Part shown: positions 1 through 7,678 of the stretch, piece by piece | How positions within the stretch are numbered: the first letter of the stretch is position 1 | Layout: each line of letters opens with the position of its first letter | From: Elioraea tepidiphila DSM 17972 | GTDB lineage: Bacteria; Pseudomonadota; Alphaproteobacteria; Acetobacterales; Acetobacteraceae | Assembly: GCF_000378465.1 (NCBI RefSeq) | Contig: NZ_KB899911.1 | Location: forward strand, 124,001-188,000 | Direction of reading: 5' to 3' | Length of the DNA stretch: 64,000 nucleotides | The notes under the pieces: model-generated | Told to the model about the DNA's origin: nothing | What the model saw: only the letters and a program-made list of their open reading frames with translations | Databases searched by the model: none | Translations under genes and position numbers: made by a program

Positions 1-114
1 GACGAAGACCTGCATCAGGAACCGGCCGAGCGACGTCCAGGCGAGCACCGCCAACGCGTAGAGCGGCACCCAGAACGGCAGGTAGGAGAAGATGAAATGG
101 GGCTCGCCGGTCAT
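1..114 (-). CDS. Partial membrane protein (N-terminal 38 residues)
   Basis: The gene runs off the left edge; only its first 38 codons are visible, from an ATG at 114. The residues are strongly hydrophobic (FIFSYLPFWVPLYALAVLAW), so one transmembrane helix starts near residue 7. It lies downstream of the sodium:solute symporter on the same strand, separated by about 70 bases that contain a GC hairpin. It is probably a small inner-membrane protein of the same transcription unit. I do not recognise the family from this fragment. Confidence 0.6.
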   Translation of the reverse strand, partial: MTGEPHFIFSYLPFWVPLYALAVLAWTSLGRFLMQVFV

Positions 115-132
115 CGTCCTGCGGATAAGGAA

Positions 133-161
133 GGGGCGAGGCGGTGGTCCCGCCTCGCCCC
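133..161 (-). terminator. GC-rich hairpin after symporter gene
   Basis: A perfect 12-bp inverted repeat (GGGGCGAGGCGG / CCGCCTCGCCCC) with a 5-base loop lies between the symporter stop and the next gene. On the minus strand it is followed by TTCCTT, a weak T tract. It could be a terminator, or an intercistronic hairpin that lowers expression of the downstream gene. Confidence 0.5.
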
Positions 162-184
162 CGAAGGTGGCACAGACAGTCCCG

Positions 185-2197
185 CTATTCGACCGCCTGC
201 TCCTTGTCGACCAGCGCCACGCCGCCCTTGGGGATGCGGATGGACTCGACGAAGTCCTGCATCGCCTTCGACGGCGCGGCGGTGATCTGGCTGACGAGAT
301 AGGTCACCATGAACGCCATCGGCACGCCGAAGATGCCGCCGGCGATGTTGTTGATGCCCCAGAGCTGCACGCCTACGCGGTTGCGTGCCACCGCGCTCGT
401 GGCCCAGAGGGCCCAGCCATGCAGCGGCCCGTCCGTGATCGCGGCCTGGTTGGCCAGCAGCGCCTGGATCGGCGCCTTGGCCTCGGCCGAGATCTGCGCG
501 ATCGCGACATACTGCTGGTAGGCGCGGATGATCGCCTCCTTCGAGCCGACGAGCTCCATCAGGCTGAGCCCGGCGAACTCGCTCCAGATCAGGTAGCCGA
601 AGGTGATCACGTAGCCGACCAGCATGCCCGCGATCGCGCCGGCATTGGTGGTCTTCTTGTACCAGACCCCCATCACCAGGGCCGCGAACAGGCCTGCCGC
701 CGCGATCGAGAAGGCCCAGGCGACCAGGAACAGGATGTCGGCGCCCAGATGGCCGGCGGTGTAGGCCGCCACCACCGCGACCGAGATCAGCAGCACGCGC
801 GCGACGATCAGACGCCGCCTGGTCGGCGCATGGCGGTCGATCATCCGGTAGTAGATGTCGTGGCTGAGCGCGTTCGCGAGCGCGAGCAGCAACCCATCCG
901 CCGTGGAGAGGGCCGCTGCGAGCCCGCCCGCCGCCACCAGCCCGGCGATCACATAGGGAAGCCCCGCGATCTCCGGGGTCGAGAGCACGATCACGTCCGG
1001 GTGGATCGAGAACTCGGCGAGCTGGAGGATGCCGTCGTTGTTGCGGTCCACCACATTCACCCAGGGCACACCGTAGGGCGACATCAGCTGCCAGTTCTGC
1101 AGCCAGCTTGGCAGTTGCGCGATCGGCTGCCCGATCACGTTCTGATAGATCTCGAGCTTGGCGAACGCCGCATAGGCGGGTGCGGTGAAGTACAGCAGGA
1201 AGATGAAGAACAGCGACCACGCCACCGAGTTGCGTGCCTCGCGCACGCTGGGCGTGGTGAAGTAGCGCATCAGGATGTGCGGCAGGCTGGCCGTGCCCAC
1301 CATGAGGCAGAAGATCAGCGCGAAGAAGTTGATTGCGCGGTTCAGGTCGAACTGCTGGTTGGGCCCGACGAAAGCCTGCGTGTGCGGCAGCATCACCTGG
1401 CCCGCCGCGCGCATGGTCGCCTCCAGCGCCTCGATCTTCTCGAGGGCGACGCCATACATGAGCTGCGGGATCGGCACGCCGGTGACCTTCACCGACATCA
1501 GGATGGCCGGGATCAGGTAGGCGATGATCAGCACGATATACTGCGCCACCTGGGTCCAGGTGACGGCGCGCATCCCACCCATCATCGAGCAGACCAGGAT
1601 GCCGGCCAGCCCGATGAACACGGCGACCGCGAAGGAGACGTCGAGGAAGCGCTGGGTGATGATGCCGATGCCGACGATCTGCGCGACCACGTACACGAAC
1701 GACGCCGTGATCAGCACGATCACGCCGACGAAGCGCGCGACGTTGCCGCCATAGCGGGCACCGAGGAAGTCGGGGACCGTGTACTGGCCGAACTTGCGCA
1801 GATAGGGCGCGAGCAGGATCGCCACCAGCACATAGCCGCCGGTCCAGCCGAGAATGAAGGCCAGCCCGCCATAGCCGAGGGCGTAGAGCGATCCCGCCAT
1901 GCCGATGAACGAGGCGGCCGACATCCAGTCCGACCCGGTCGCCATGCCGTTGTAGATCGCGGGCACGCGCCGTCCGGCGACGTAATACTCGCTCACCTGC
2001 ATGGTGCGGCTGAGGATGCCGATATAGGCGTACACACCGATCGTCAGGGCCACGAACAGGTAGCCGATGATCCGATCCGGCACGCCCATCTGTTCGAGAC
2101 CGGCCAGGATCAGCACGAAGAACGCGAAGCCGCCGACATAGCCGGCGTAGATCTTGTTCAGCTGCTTGAGGAAGGCGCTCTGGGTGTCGATCGCCAT
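185..2197 (-). CDS. Sodium:solute symporter, VC_2705-type large subunit
   Basis: This 670-residue inner-membrane protein of the SSS family has about 13 hydrophobic helices and is longer than typical ActP/PutP proteins, as expected for the VC_2705 subfamily that pairs with a small DUF4212 subunit. It probably imports a carboxylate such as acetate with Na+. The N-terminal region contains the family-typical stretch TGSDWMSAASFIGMAG. The DUF4212 gene lies immediately upstream (10-base gap), so the two are co-transcribed. An odd feature is a canonical EF-hand-like loop, DRNNDGILQLAE, at residues 384-395. The substrate cannot be read from sequence. Confidence 0.92.
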   Translation of the reverse strand: MAIDTQSAFLKQLNKIYAGYVGGFAFFVLILAGLEQMGVPDRIIGYLFVALTIGVYAYIGILSRTMQVSEYYVAGRRVPAIYNGMATGSDWMSAASFIGMAGSLYALGYGGLAFILGWTGGYVLVAILLAPYLRKFGQYTVPDFLGARYGGNVARFVGVIVLITASFVYVVAQIVGIGIITQRFLDVSFAVAVFIGLAGILVCSMMGGMRAVTWTQVAQYIVLIIAYLIPAILMSVKVTGVPIPQLMYGVALEKIEALEATMRAAGQVMLPHTQAFVGPNQQFDLNRAINFFALIFCLMVGTASLPHILMRYFTTPSVREARNSVAWSLFFIFLLYFTAPAYAAFAKLEIYQNVIGQPIAQLPSWLQNWQLMSPYGVPWVNVVDRNNDGILQLAEFSIHPDVIVLSTPEIAGLPYVIAGLVAAGGLAAALSTADGLLLALANALSHDIYYRMIDRHAPTRRRLIVARVLLISVAVVAAYTAGHLGADILFLVAWAFSIAAAGLFAALVMGVWYKKTTNAGAIAGMLVGYVITFGYLIWSEFAGLSLMELVGSKEAIIRAYQQYVAIAQISAEAKAPIQALLANQAAITDGPLHGWALWATSAVARNRVGVQLWGINNIAGGIFGVPMAFMVTYLVSQITAAPSKAMQDFVESIRIPKGGVALVDKEQAVE

Positions 2198-2207
2198 GGT
2201 CCTGCCC

Positions 2208-2516
2208 TCACTCCTCGGCCACGCCGAATTCCTGGTCGATCGCGTTCTGCTTGCGCGCGAACCAGAACAACTGGGCGACGAAGATGATCAGGCTGCCCTG
2301 GGCGGCCATGTAGAACCCGAGCGGAAAGCCGAGCACATGGATCGTGTTCAGCGTCGGGGCGAACAAATGCACAAAAAAGCTGGCGAAAAACCAGATCGCC
2401 AGCATCAGCCACATCAGATTGGACGTCCGTTTCCAGTAGGCCCGGGCCACCGCCGGATCGATTGCCGCCACGGGTTCCCGCGGCTCGGCCCGTCCGGGTT
2501 CGACGATTCCTGCCAT
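2208..2516 (-). CDS. DUF4212 small subunit of sodium:solute symporter
   Basis: This 102-residue protein has two hydrophobic helices (about residues 34-52 and 61-85). The W/F-rich segments WFFASFFVHLF and AQLFWFARKQNAID are typical of DUF4212 (putative solute:sodium symporter small subunit). The ATG at 2516 is preceded by AGGGAG. It is the first gene of an operon with the large symporter. Upstream lie 180 bases shared with a divergent gene; that spacer contains a locally AT-richer stretch around 2605-2650, the likely promoter zone for both directions. Confidence 0.92.
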   Translation of the reverse strand: MAGIVEPGRAEPREPVAAIDPAVARAYWKRTSNLMWLMLAIWFFASFFVHLFAPTLNTIHVLGFPLGFYMAAQGSLIIFVAQLFWFARKQNAIDQEFGVAEE

Positions 2517-2696
2517 GCTCCACTCCCTGCTCGGCGCATTTCGGCGCGCCTTGCCCCGTTGCACGGTCGACCCACTGCCCCTTCCGCTGCCGTCGCGAGA
2601 CGGGTTCAATACGGTCGCTAAAACGGCAGTTAACACAAGGAATTGTGAGGTGCCAACAGGTTCCTTGCCCGCGTCGCGTCCGGCCGGGGCGGCCGC

Positions 2697-3317
2697 ATGA
2701 GCCTGTTCGCCGCGCTGTTCGGCCGGCGCCGCGCGCCACAGGTCGCGGATGTCGGCGCCTTCGCGGCGTTCCTGGCGGCGCAGGGCGCCTTCGTGGCGCA
2801 GAAGACCGTGATGGACTATTGCGGCGTCAAGCTGGGCGTGAACTGGCAGAAGGCGCAGGAGGAGCCGGTCTTCGCCGAACTGCTCGCCGATTGCCGCTGG
2901 CGCGTCTACTTCGCCGCCCAGGGCGATGTCGCGGCGATGGCCGAGTCGTGGCTGCGTCCGTTCGCGCCCGGCCGGGAGGCGGCGCTGGCGGAGGCGCTCG
3001 CCGGCCTCGCCGCCGAGGCGATCGGCAGCGCCGGGGCGCCGCCGCGCCTCGCGGCCGAGGCCGAGGCCGCGCGCGCCGGCATGGCGGCGCGGCTCGCGCA
3101 ACGTCAGCTCGCCGCGCCCCGGCCCGCGAACACCCTGGCCCTCGATGCCGGCCCGGTGCTGCTCGAAACGCTGCCGATTCATCCCGATCTGCGCAAGGGC
3201 GAGCGGGTGTCGATCCTGGGCGGGCTTCGCATGCACATCGTCGCGGCGCAGCAGGAGATGGAGCGGCGGTTCGCGCCCGCCCCGCTCGCCGCGGCGCTGA
3301 CGGAGCGGGCGCCATGA
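2697..3317 (+). CDS. Conserved hypothetical protein upstream of CBS/DUF294 protein
   Basis: This 206-residue soluble protein has no signal peptide or membrane helix. It is Ala/Arg-rich in the middle (long helices) and has a more structured N-terminal third, where an FVAQKTVMDYCGVKLGVNW segment looks conserved. I do not recognise a domain. It overlaps the next gene by 4 bases (ATGA), so translation is coupled, and a role with the CBS-nucleotidyltransferase is likely. In many bacteria such proteins sit beside acetate-type symporters, as here. Confidence 0.75.
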   Translation: MSLFAALFGRRRAPQVADVGAFAAFLAAQGAFVAQKTVMDYCGVKLGVNWQKAQEEPVFAELLADCRWRVYFAAQGDVAAMAESWLRPFAPGREAALAEALAGLAAEAIGSAGAPPRLAAEAEAARAGMAARLAQRQLAAPRPANTLALDAGPVLLETLPIHPDLRKGERVSILGGLRMHIVAAQQEMERRFAPAPLAAALTERAP

Positions 3318-4759
3318 CCTCGCCCGGGCTCGCCCTGTTCACCGGCCCGGTGGGCGCGGCGATGCGGACGGTGCCGCCGTTGCTGTCGCCCGCCGCCCCG
3401 GTCGCGCAGGCGATCGAGGCGATGCGCGCGGCCGACGAGAGTTCCGTCATCGTGGTGGACGAGGCGGGGCGCGCGGTCGGCATCCTGACCGAGCGCGACG
3501 TGCTGCGGCGGGTCGCCTTCCGCCTGCCCGCCGATGCGCCGGTCTCGGCCGCGATGAGCGCGCCGGTCCGCAGCGTGCCGCAGGACGAGCGCCTCTACCG
3601 CGCCGTCGGGCTGATGCGCGCGCACGGGTTGCGCCACCTGCCGGTGGTGGACGGCAAGGGGCGCCCGCTCGGCATGCTGCGCCGCTTCGAGACCTATGCC
3701 GCCGCCTCGGCGCGGCTGCTGGCCGCGGTCGAGACCCTGGCGCGCGGCGACGACGAGGCCGGGTTCGCGGCGACGCGCGCGGCCCAGGCCGGACTCGCGC
3801 GCACCCTGCTCGACGAGGGACTGCCGGCCGCCGAGGTGATCGGCGTCGTCTCGGAGATCAATCTCGACATCCACCGCTGGGTGGTCGAGCGGGCGCTTGC
3901 CGTCGCCGGACCGCCGCCGGTGCCGTTCACGCTGCTGGTGATGGGCTCGGCCGGCCGGGGCGAGAGCCAGCTCGCCCCCGATCAGGACAATGGCCTGATC
4001 CTGCAGGACTATGACGACGCCCGGCACGGCGAGGTGGACGCCTGGTTCATCCCCTTCGCCGAGGACCTCAACCGGCGCCTGGAAGCGGCCGGGTTCCCGC
4101 TCTGCAAGGGGCACGTGATGGCGCGCAACCCCGTGTGGCGCAAGACGCTCACGCAGTGGAAGGCGCAGGTCACGCTTTGGGCCGAGCGGCGCAGCCCCGT
4201 CGCCCTGCTGTTCGGCGACATCGCCTTCGATTTCAGGCCGGTCTGGGGCGATGCTCAGCCGGCCGCCGCGCTCCGTGAGCATCTGAAGCGGACCCTCGCC
4301 GCGCATCCGGTCTTCCTTGCCGCACTCGCGGCCGAGGATGCGAAGATGACCGTCGGGCTCAGCTTCTGGGGCGGTTTCCGCGACGACGAGCCCGACCGGC
4401 CCGGCGTGCGCACCGATCTCAAGCGATCGGGGCTGATGCCGCTCGTCTCGGCCACACGGCTGCTCGCGCTGAAGCACGGCGTGGCGGAGACGGGCACGCG
4501 CGCGCGCCTCGCCGCGCTCGCGCAACTCGGCCCGGTGTCGCAGGCCGAGGCAGAGGGCCTCGCGGCGGCGTTCGAGCGCCTTGCCGGCGCCTTGCTGCGC
4601 CAGCAGCTCGACGATGTCGCGGCCGGGCGCCCGCCCGGCACGCTGGTCGAGCTGCCGGCGCTGCCCAGGGCCGAGCAGGCGGCGATCCGGGCGGCCATGA
4701 AGCGCGTCGCCTCGTTCCAGAAGGGGGTGGTGTCGTCCTTCGGCGGCGGCGTCTGGTGA
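3314..4759 (+). CDS. CBS-domain putative nucleotidyltransferase (DUF294)
   Basis: This 481-residue cytoplasmic protein has a CBS pair (about residues 10-130), a helical linker, then a GlnD-like nucleotidyltransferase domain with the motif GSAGRGESQLAPDQDNGL from about residue 211, and a DUF294 C-terminal substrate-binding domain. The G-S-x-x-R-G-E ... D-x-D arrangement matches active GlnD/DUF294 enzymes. CBS domains usually sense adenine nucleotides. Proteins of this type commonly neighbour acetate/carboxylate symporters and may regulate them; the divergent symporter operon agrees. The substrate of the transferase is unknown. Confidence 0.88.
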   Translation: MTSPGLALFTGPVGAAMRTVPPLLSPAAPVAQAIEAMRAADESSVIVVDEAGRAVGILTERDVLRRVAFRLPADAPVSAAMSAPVRSVPQDERLYRAVGLMRAHGLRHLPVVDGKGRPLGMLRRFETYAAASARLLAAVETLARGDDEAGFAATRAAQAGLARTLLDEGLPAAEVIGVVSEINLDIHRWVVERALAVAGPPPVPFTLLVMGSAGRGESQLAPDQDNGLILQDYDDARHGEVDAWFIPFAEDLNRRLEAAGFPLCKGHVMARNPVWRKTLTQWKAQVTLWAERRSPVALLFGDIAFDFRPVWGDAQPAAALREHLKRTLAAHPVFLAALAAEDAKMTVGLSFWGGFRDDEPDRPGVRTDLKRSGLMPLVSATRLLALKHGVAETGTRARLAALAQLGPVSQAEAEGLAAAFERLAGALLRQQLDDVAAGRPPGTLVELPALPRAEQAAIRAAMKRVASFQKGVVSSFGGGVW

Positions 4760-4778
4760 CCGGCCGCGCGCGAAGCGA

Positions 4779-5174
4779 TCAGTCGCGCCGGAGCGCGTAG
4801 CGGCCCGATCCCGCCATCGCCACCGTCACCAGCAGGCCGGCGACGGCGAGGTTCTTCAGCGCGACGCCGAGCTGCGCGGCCTGCTGCGCCTGCGGAAACG
4901 TCCACCAGGCATGGGCGATCCAGATCGTGCCGAGCGTGAACAGCGCCAGCACCCAGGCCGCCCAGCGCGTCAGCACGCCGAGCACGAGCAGGATCGGCGC
5001 GACGATCTCGATCGCGACCGCGAAGGCGGCAGCGACCTCGGGCAGCGGGATGCCCTTGGCCGCCAGCAGTCCGGTGATGCCGGCGCCGGGCGGCCAGCCG
5101 AGCTTGTTCCACCCCGCCAGCAGGAACATCGGCGCGACCGCCAGCCGTCCGATCAGCAGTCCGAAATCGCTCAT
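4779..5174 (-). CDS. DoxX family membrane protein
   Basis: This 131-residue protein has four predicted membrane helices. The DoxX-type N-terminus (LLIGRLAVAPMFLLAGWNKL) and the G-x-L-T-R-W motif after the second helix are present. DoxX/MauE-like proteins are often linked to thiol or respiratory redox steps, but the exact role is open. Its ATG overlaps the stop of the upstream cupin gene by 4 bases, so it is the last gene of a GST-cupin-DoxX operon. Confidence 0.88.
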   Translation of the reverse strand: MSDFGLLIGRLAVAPMFLLAGWNKLGWPPGAGITGLLAAKGIPLPEVAAAFAVAIEIVAPILLVLGVLTRWAAWVLALFTLGTIWIAHAWWTFPQAQQAAQLGVALKNLAVAGLLVTVAMAGSGRYALRRD

Positions 5175-5566
5175 GTCGGCGGTTGCGCCTCCTCGGTTCG
5201 GAACTCGGCCGGGAGCGTGATCTCGAGCAGTTCGAGATCGTCGCTGTGCGCCACCTCGCGGTGCCGGATCCCCGACGGCTGGTGCACCATCGCGCCGGCG
5301 GTGAGCAGGACCTCGCCCGCACCTTCGTACTCGAATCGCACCCAGCCTTTCAGAACATAGACCATCTGGAAGTGCAGGTCGTGCGTGTGCCACACGGGAT
5401 GCGCGCCCGCGCCGGGCACTGCGCGGATGACGTGTGCGCCCACCTTGCCGCCGGTGACGTGGCGGATGCCGAGGTCGCGATAGGCGAAGAACGCGCGCAG
5501 GCCCGTGGTGAAGGTCGCGTCGGCCGCGTGGCTCACAACCACGGGCAGGGTTCGCGCCGCCGTCAC
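5171..5566 (-). CDS. Cupin domain-containing protein
   Basis: This 131-residue single-domain cupin has metal-ligand-like motifs (HPVWHTHDLHFQMVYVLKGW, then HQPSGIRHREVAHSDD). It is likely a small metal-binding enzyme or sensor of unknown substrate. The start is taken as GTG at 5566, which overlaps the GST stop by 4 bases (GTGA); no ATG is available nearby. It sits between a GST-like gene and a DoxX gene, suggesting a redox or xenobiotic-related operon. Confidence 0.82.
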   Translation of the reverse strand: MTAARTLPVVVSHAADATFTTGLRAFFAYRDLGIRHVTGGKVGAHVIRAVPGAGAHPVWHTHDLHFQMVYVLKGWVRFEYEGAGEVLLTAGAMVHQPSGIRHREVAHSDDLELLEITLPAEFRTEEAQPPT

Positions 5567-6186
5567 GACACGCCGACCGCGACATGCGCCGCGTAGCCGG
5601 GGCGGGCCAGCAGGCGCTGGTGATAGGCGGCGAGCGCCGGGAAATCCGGCCGCTCGATCGGCATGTGCAGGTAGCGGTAGACGAGGCAGCCGATCGGGAT
5701 GTCGCCCAGGGTGAAGCCCGCGCCGGCGACGAAGGCATGGTTGGTGAGATGTGCCTCCAGGATCGCGAAGGTCTCGGCCGAGCGCGCGAGGCTCCGGGCG
5801 ATCACCGCCTCGTCGCGCTTCTCGGGCGGGGTGCGATACATCTGAACGAAGGCGGGGCCGAGCGCGGCCTGGCCGGTGGTCTGCTGCCAGTCCATCCACT
5901 GATCCGCGATCGCGCGCGTCCGCGGATCGTCCGGCCAGACCGACGCGCCGGCGCCCGCTGTCGCACCGAGATAGCGCAGGATGGCGTTGCTCTCCCACAG
6001 CACGAATCCGTCCTCCTCCAGCACCGGGATCAGCGCGTTGGGGTTCTTGGCCAGGTACTCGGGCGTCTTCAGCCCGCCGAACGCGCCGCCCGCATCGATG
6101 CGCTCATAGGCGATGCCGAGCTCGGCACAGCCCCAGAGCACCTTCATCACGTTGATGGAGTTGGTCCGCCCCCAGATGCGCCGCAT
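5563..6186 (-). CDS. Glutathione S-transferase family protein
   Basis: This 207-residue protein has a thioredoxin-like N-terminal domain. NPNALIPVLEEDGFVLWESN is the classic glutathione-binding cis-Pro/E-S motif. An all-helical C-terminal domain (about 90-205) includes FTLGDIPIG. ATG 6186 is preceded by GGGAGGAG at good spacing. It is the first gene of the GST-cupin-DoxX operon and is transcribed away from dsbB. Its substrate is unknown. Confidence 0.92.
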   Translation of the reverse strand: MRRIWGRTNSINVMKVLWGCAELGIAYERIDAGGAFGGLKTPEYLAKNPNALIPVLEEDGFVLWESNAILRYLGATAGAGASVWPDDPRTRAIADQWMDWQQTTGQAALGPAFVQMYRTPPEKRDEAVIARSLARSAETFAILEAHLTNHAFVAGAGFTLGDIPIGCLVYRYLHMPIERPDFPALAAYHQRLLARPGYAAHVAVGVS

Positions 6187-6275
6187 CGCGCTCCTCCCCG
6201 CGAGTTGTCCCGCGCGCAGCATGGCGATGCGGGGAGGGGGCGTCCAGGCGGGCGGGCGGCGTGGTAGAGGGCGGC

Positions 6276-6755
6276 ATGTCGCGCGCCCTGCTGCTCGGCC
6301 CGCTCGCCGCCGCCGCCGCCCTCGCGGTCGCCTATGCGTCGCAGTACTGGGGCGGACTGCCGCCCTGTCCGCTCTGCCTCTGGCAGCGCTGGCCGTATTG
6401 GGCGGCGATCGCGCTCGGCATCGTCGCGCTCGCGCTGCCGGTGCGGCTCCGGCCCGGCGTGCTGACGGCCATGGCAGTGCTGTTCCTCGGCAATGCCGCG
6501 ATCGCGGCGCTGCACGCGGGCGTCGAGTGGGGATTCTGGCCGAGCCCGGTGCCGGAATGCGTGGTCGGGGCCGGCGCGCCGGCGGCGACGGTGGACGATC
6601 TGTTGCGCGCGTTGCGGCCGCTGCCCGCGATCCCTTGCGACGAGGCGGCGATCCGCGTGCTCGGGCTGTCGATGGCGGGCTGGAACGCCGTCTATGCGCT
6701 GATCCTCGGCGCCGTGCTGGCGATCTGGGCGCGGCGTGGCTGGCTGTCGGGGTGA
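6276..6755 (+). CDS. dsbB: Disulfide bond formation protein B (DsbB-like)
   Basis: This 159-residue inner-membrane protein has four helices and reoxidises periplasmic DsbA by passing electrons to quinone. The first redox pair is seen as PPCPLCLWQR; the second periplasmic loop carries Cys in PECVVGAG and IPCDEAA. The ATG at 6276 is chosen; an in-frame GTG 15 bases upstream is possible. No dsbA is nearby. Confidence 0.88.
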   Translation: MSRALLLGPLAAAAALAVAYASQYWGGLPPCPLCLWQRWPYWAAIALGIVALALPVRLRPGVLTAMAVLFLGNAAIAALHAGVEWGFWPSPVPECVVGAGAPAATVDDLLRALRPLPAIPCDEAAIRVLGLSMAGWNAVYALILGAVLAIWARRGWLSG

Positions 6756-6775
6756 GGTCAGCCTTCGGCGAGCGC

Positions 6776-6806
6776 GGCGGCGGGGCCGGGGGAGGACCCC
6801 GCCGCC
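6776..6806. terminator. Candidate bidirectional hairpin between convergent genes
   Basis: A perfect 10-bp inverted repeat (GGCGGCGGGG / CCCCGCCGCC) with an 11-base loop lies between the convergent dsbB and lipoprotein genes. No T run follows, so it is a candidate rather than a classical intrinsic terminator. Confidence 0.45.
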
Positions 6807-6822
6807 TCCCGCACGCGGCGCG

Positions 6823-7095
6823 TCAGTTGAGACGCGGCCGCGCTTCGGGGTTGCGCCAGGGCGGATCGCCCAGGTTCACCTGATCCGGGGTGGTGAGCGA
6901 GGAGCCGAGCGCGCCCGCGCCCGCGCCCACGATCCCGCCCACCAGCACGCCCGGCGGGCCGGCCAGCGCGCCGATCCCCGCACCGGTGGCCGCGCCCGCC
7001 GCCGTGCCGCCCTCGACCCGCCCCTTCGGGTCCGTGCCGCAGGCCGCGAGACCGAGGGCCGCGGCCGCCAGGATCATCAGTACGCTTCGTGGCAT
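6823..7095 (-). CDS. Small glycine-zipper lipoprotein
   Basis: This 90-residue protein has a lipoprotein signal: a hydrophobic N-terminus ending in the lipobox LAAC (Cys at residue 19). The middle is Gly/Ala-rich (GTAAGAATGAGIGALAG, then GGIVGAGAGALG), as in glycine-zipper outer-membrane lipoproteins of the 17-kDa antigen/OsmB style. It is likely an envelope-associated protein. Its function is unknown. Confidence 0.75.
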   Translation of the reverse strand: MPRSVLMILAAAALGLAACGTDPKGRVEGGTAAGAATGAGIGALAGPPGVLVGGIVGAGAGALGSSLTTPDQVNLGDPPWRNPEARPRLN

Positions 7096-7155
7096 GTGCC
7101 GTCCTCCGCATGGTCGTGCGGAAGGAACGTCACGCGCCGGTCGGCGGTTCCCGGG

Positions 7156-7569
7156 TCAGGGCGCCGGCCAGTCGGGCCGGTCGAAGCGCTGGATCTCGAG
7201 CGTGTAGCCGGCCGGGTCGCGGAAGAAGAAATGATAGACCCGGTACTGCGCGGACAGCGTCGGCGCGGCGGGGATGTCCACGCCCTTGGCGCGGAGATGC
7301 GCGTACCAGCCGTCCACGTCCTCGGCGACGAAGGTGAACACCACCCCGCCGACCGCGCGCGGATTGTCGGTCGCGCGCGGCGCGCGGGCTCGGCAGACGC
7401 CAAGGAAGGCCGTGCGCCCCTGGGCCGCGGCGTAGATGCGGCAGGTGCCCTGGTCCTGCACGAGGGGCAGGCCCAGTACCTCCTCGTAGAACCGCCACGA
7501 AGGCTCGGGCGGGTCGGCATAGAGGAAGGTGACGGCCTGGCCGATCTGCGGGCGGGGAGGCGTGCTCAT
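7156..7569 (-). CDS. VOC (glyoxalase/bleomycin resistance) family protein
   Basis: This 137-residue protein has paired beta-alpha-beta-beta-beta modules typical of the vicinal oxygen chelate fold. The N-terminal half contains SWRFYEEVLGLPLVQDQG, and the C-terminal half ends with FFFRDPAGYTLEIQRFDRP, which carries the conserved metal-ligand Glu. The enzymatic reaction cannot be assigned. It is divergent from purL. Confidence 0.87.
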   Translation of the reverse strand: MSTPPRPQIGQAVTFLYADPPEPSWRFYEEVLGLPLVQDQGTCRIYAAAQGRTAFLGVCRARAPRATDNPRAVGGVVFTFVAEDVDGWYAHLRAKGVDIPAAPTLSAQYRVYHFFFRDPAGYTLEIQRFDRPDWPAP

Positions 7570-7678
7570 GGCGTGACGATCCCGCGCGCGGGGGCGAGCT
7601 GCAAGCCTCGCGGAGGCCGCCTTGACACGTGGCCCCTCGGCGTGGCCGTTCCCCTTCGACGACGCGCCCGAGGACCAC

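Noticed and set aside
92-2287. Long plus-strand frame opposite the symporter
   Set aside because: It is a high-GC antisense frame with Arg/His/Asp-rich composition; the minus-strand symporter is unmistakable.
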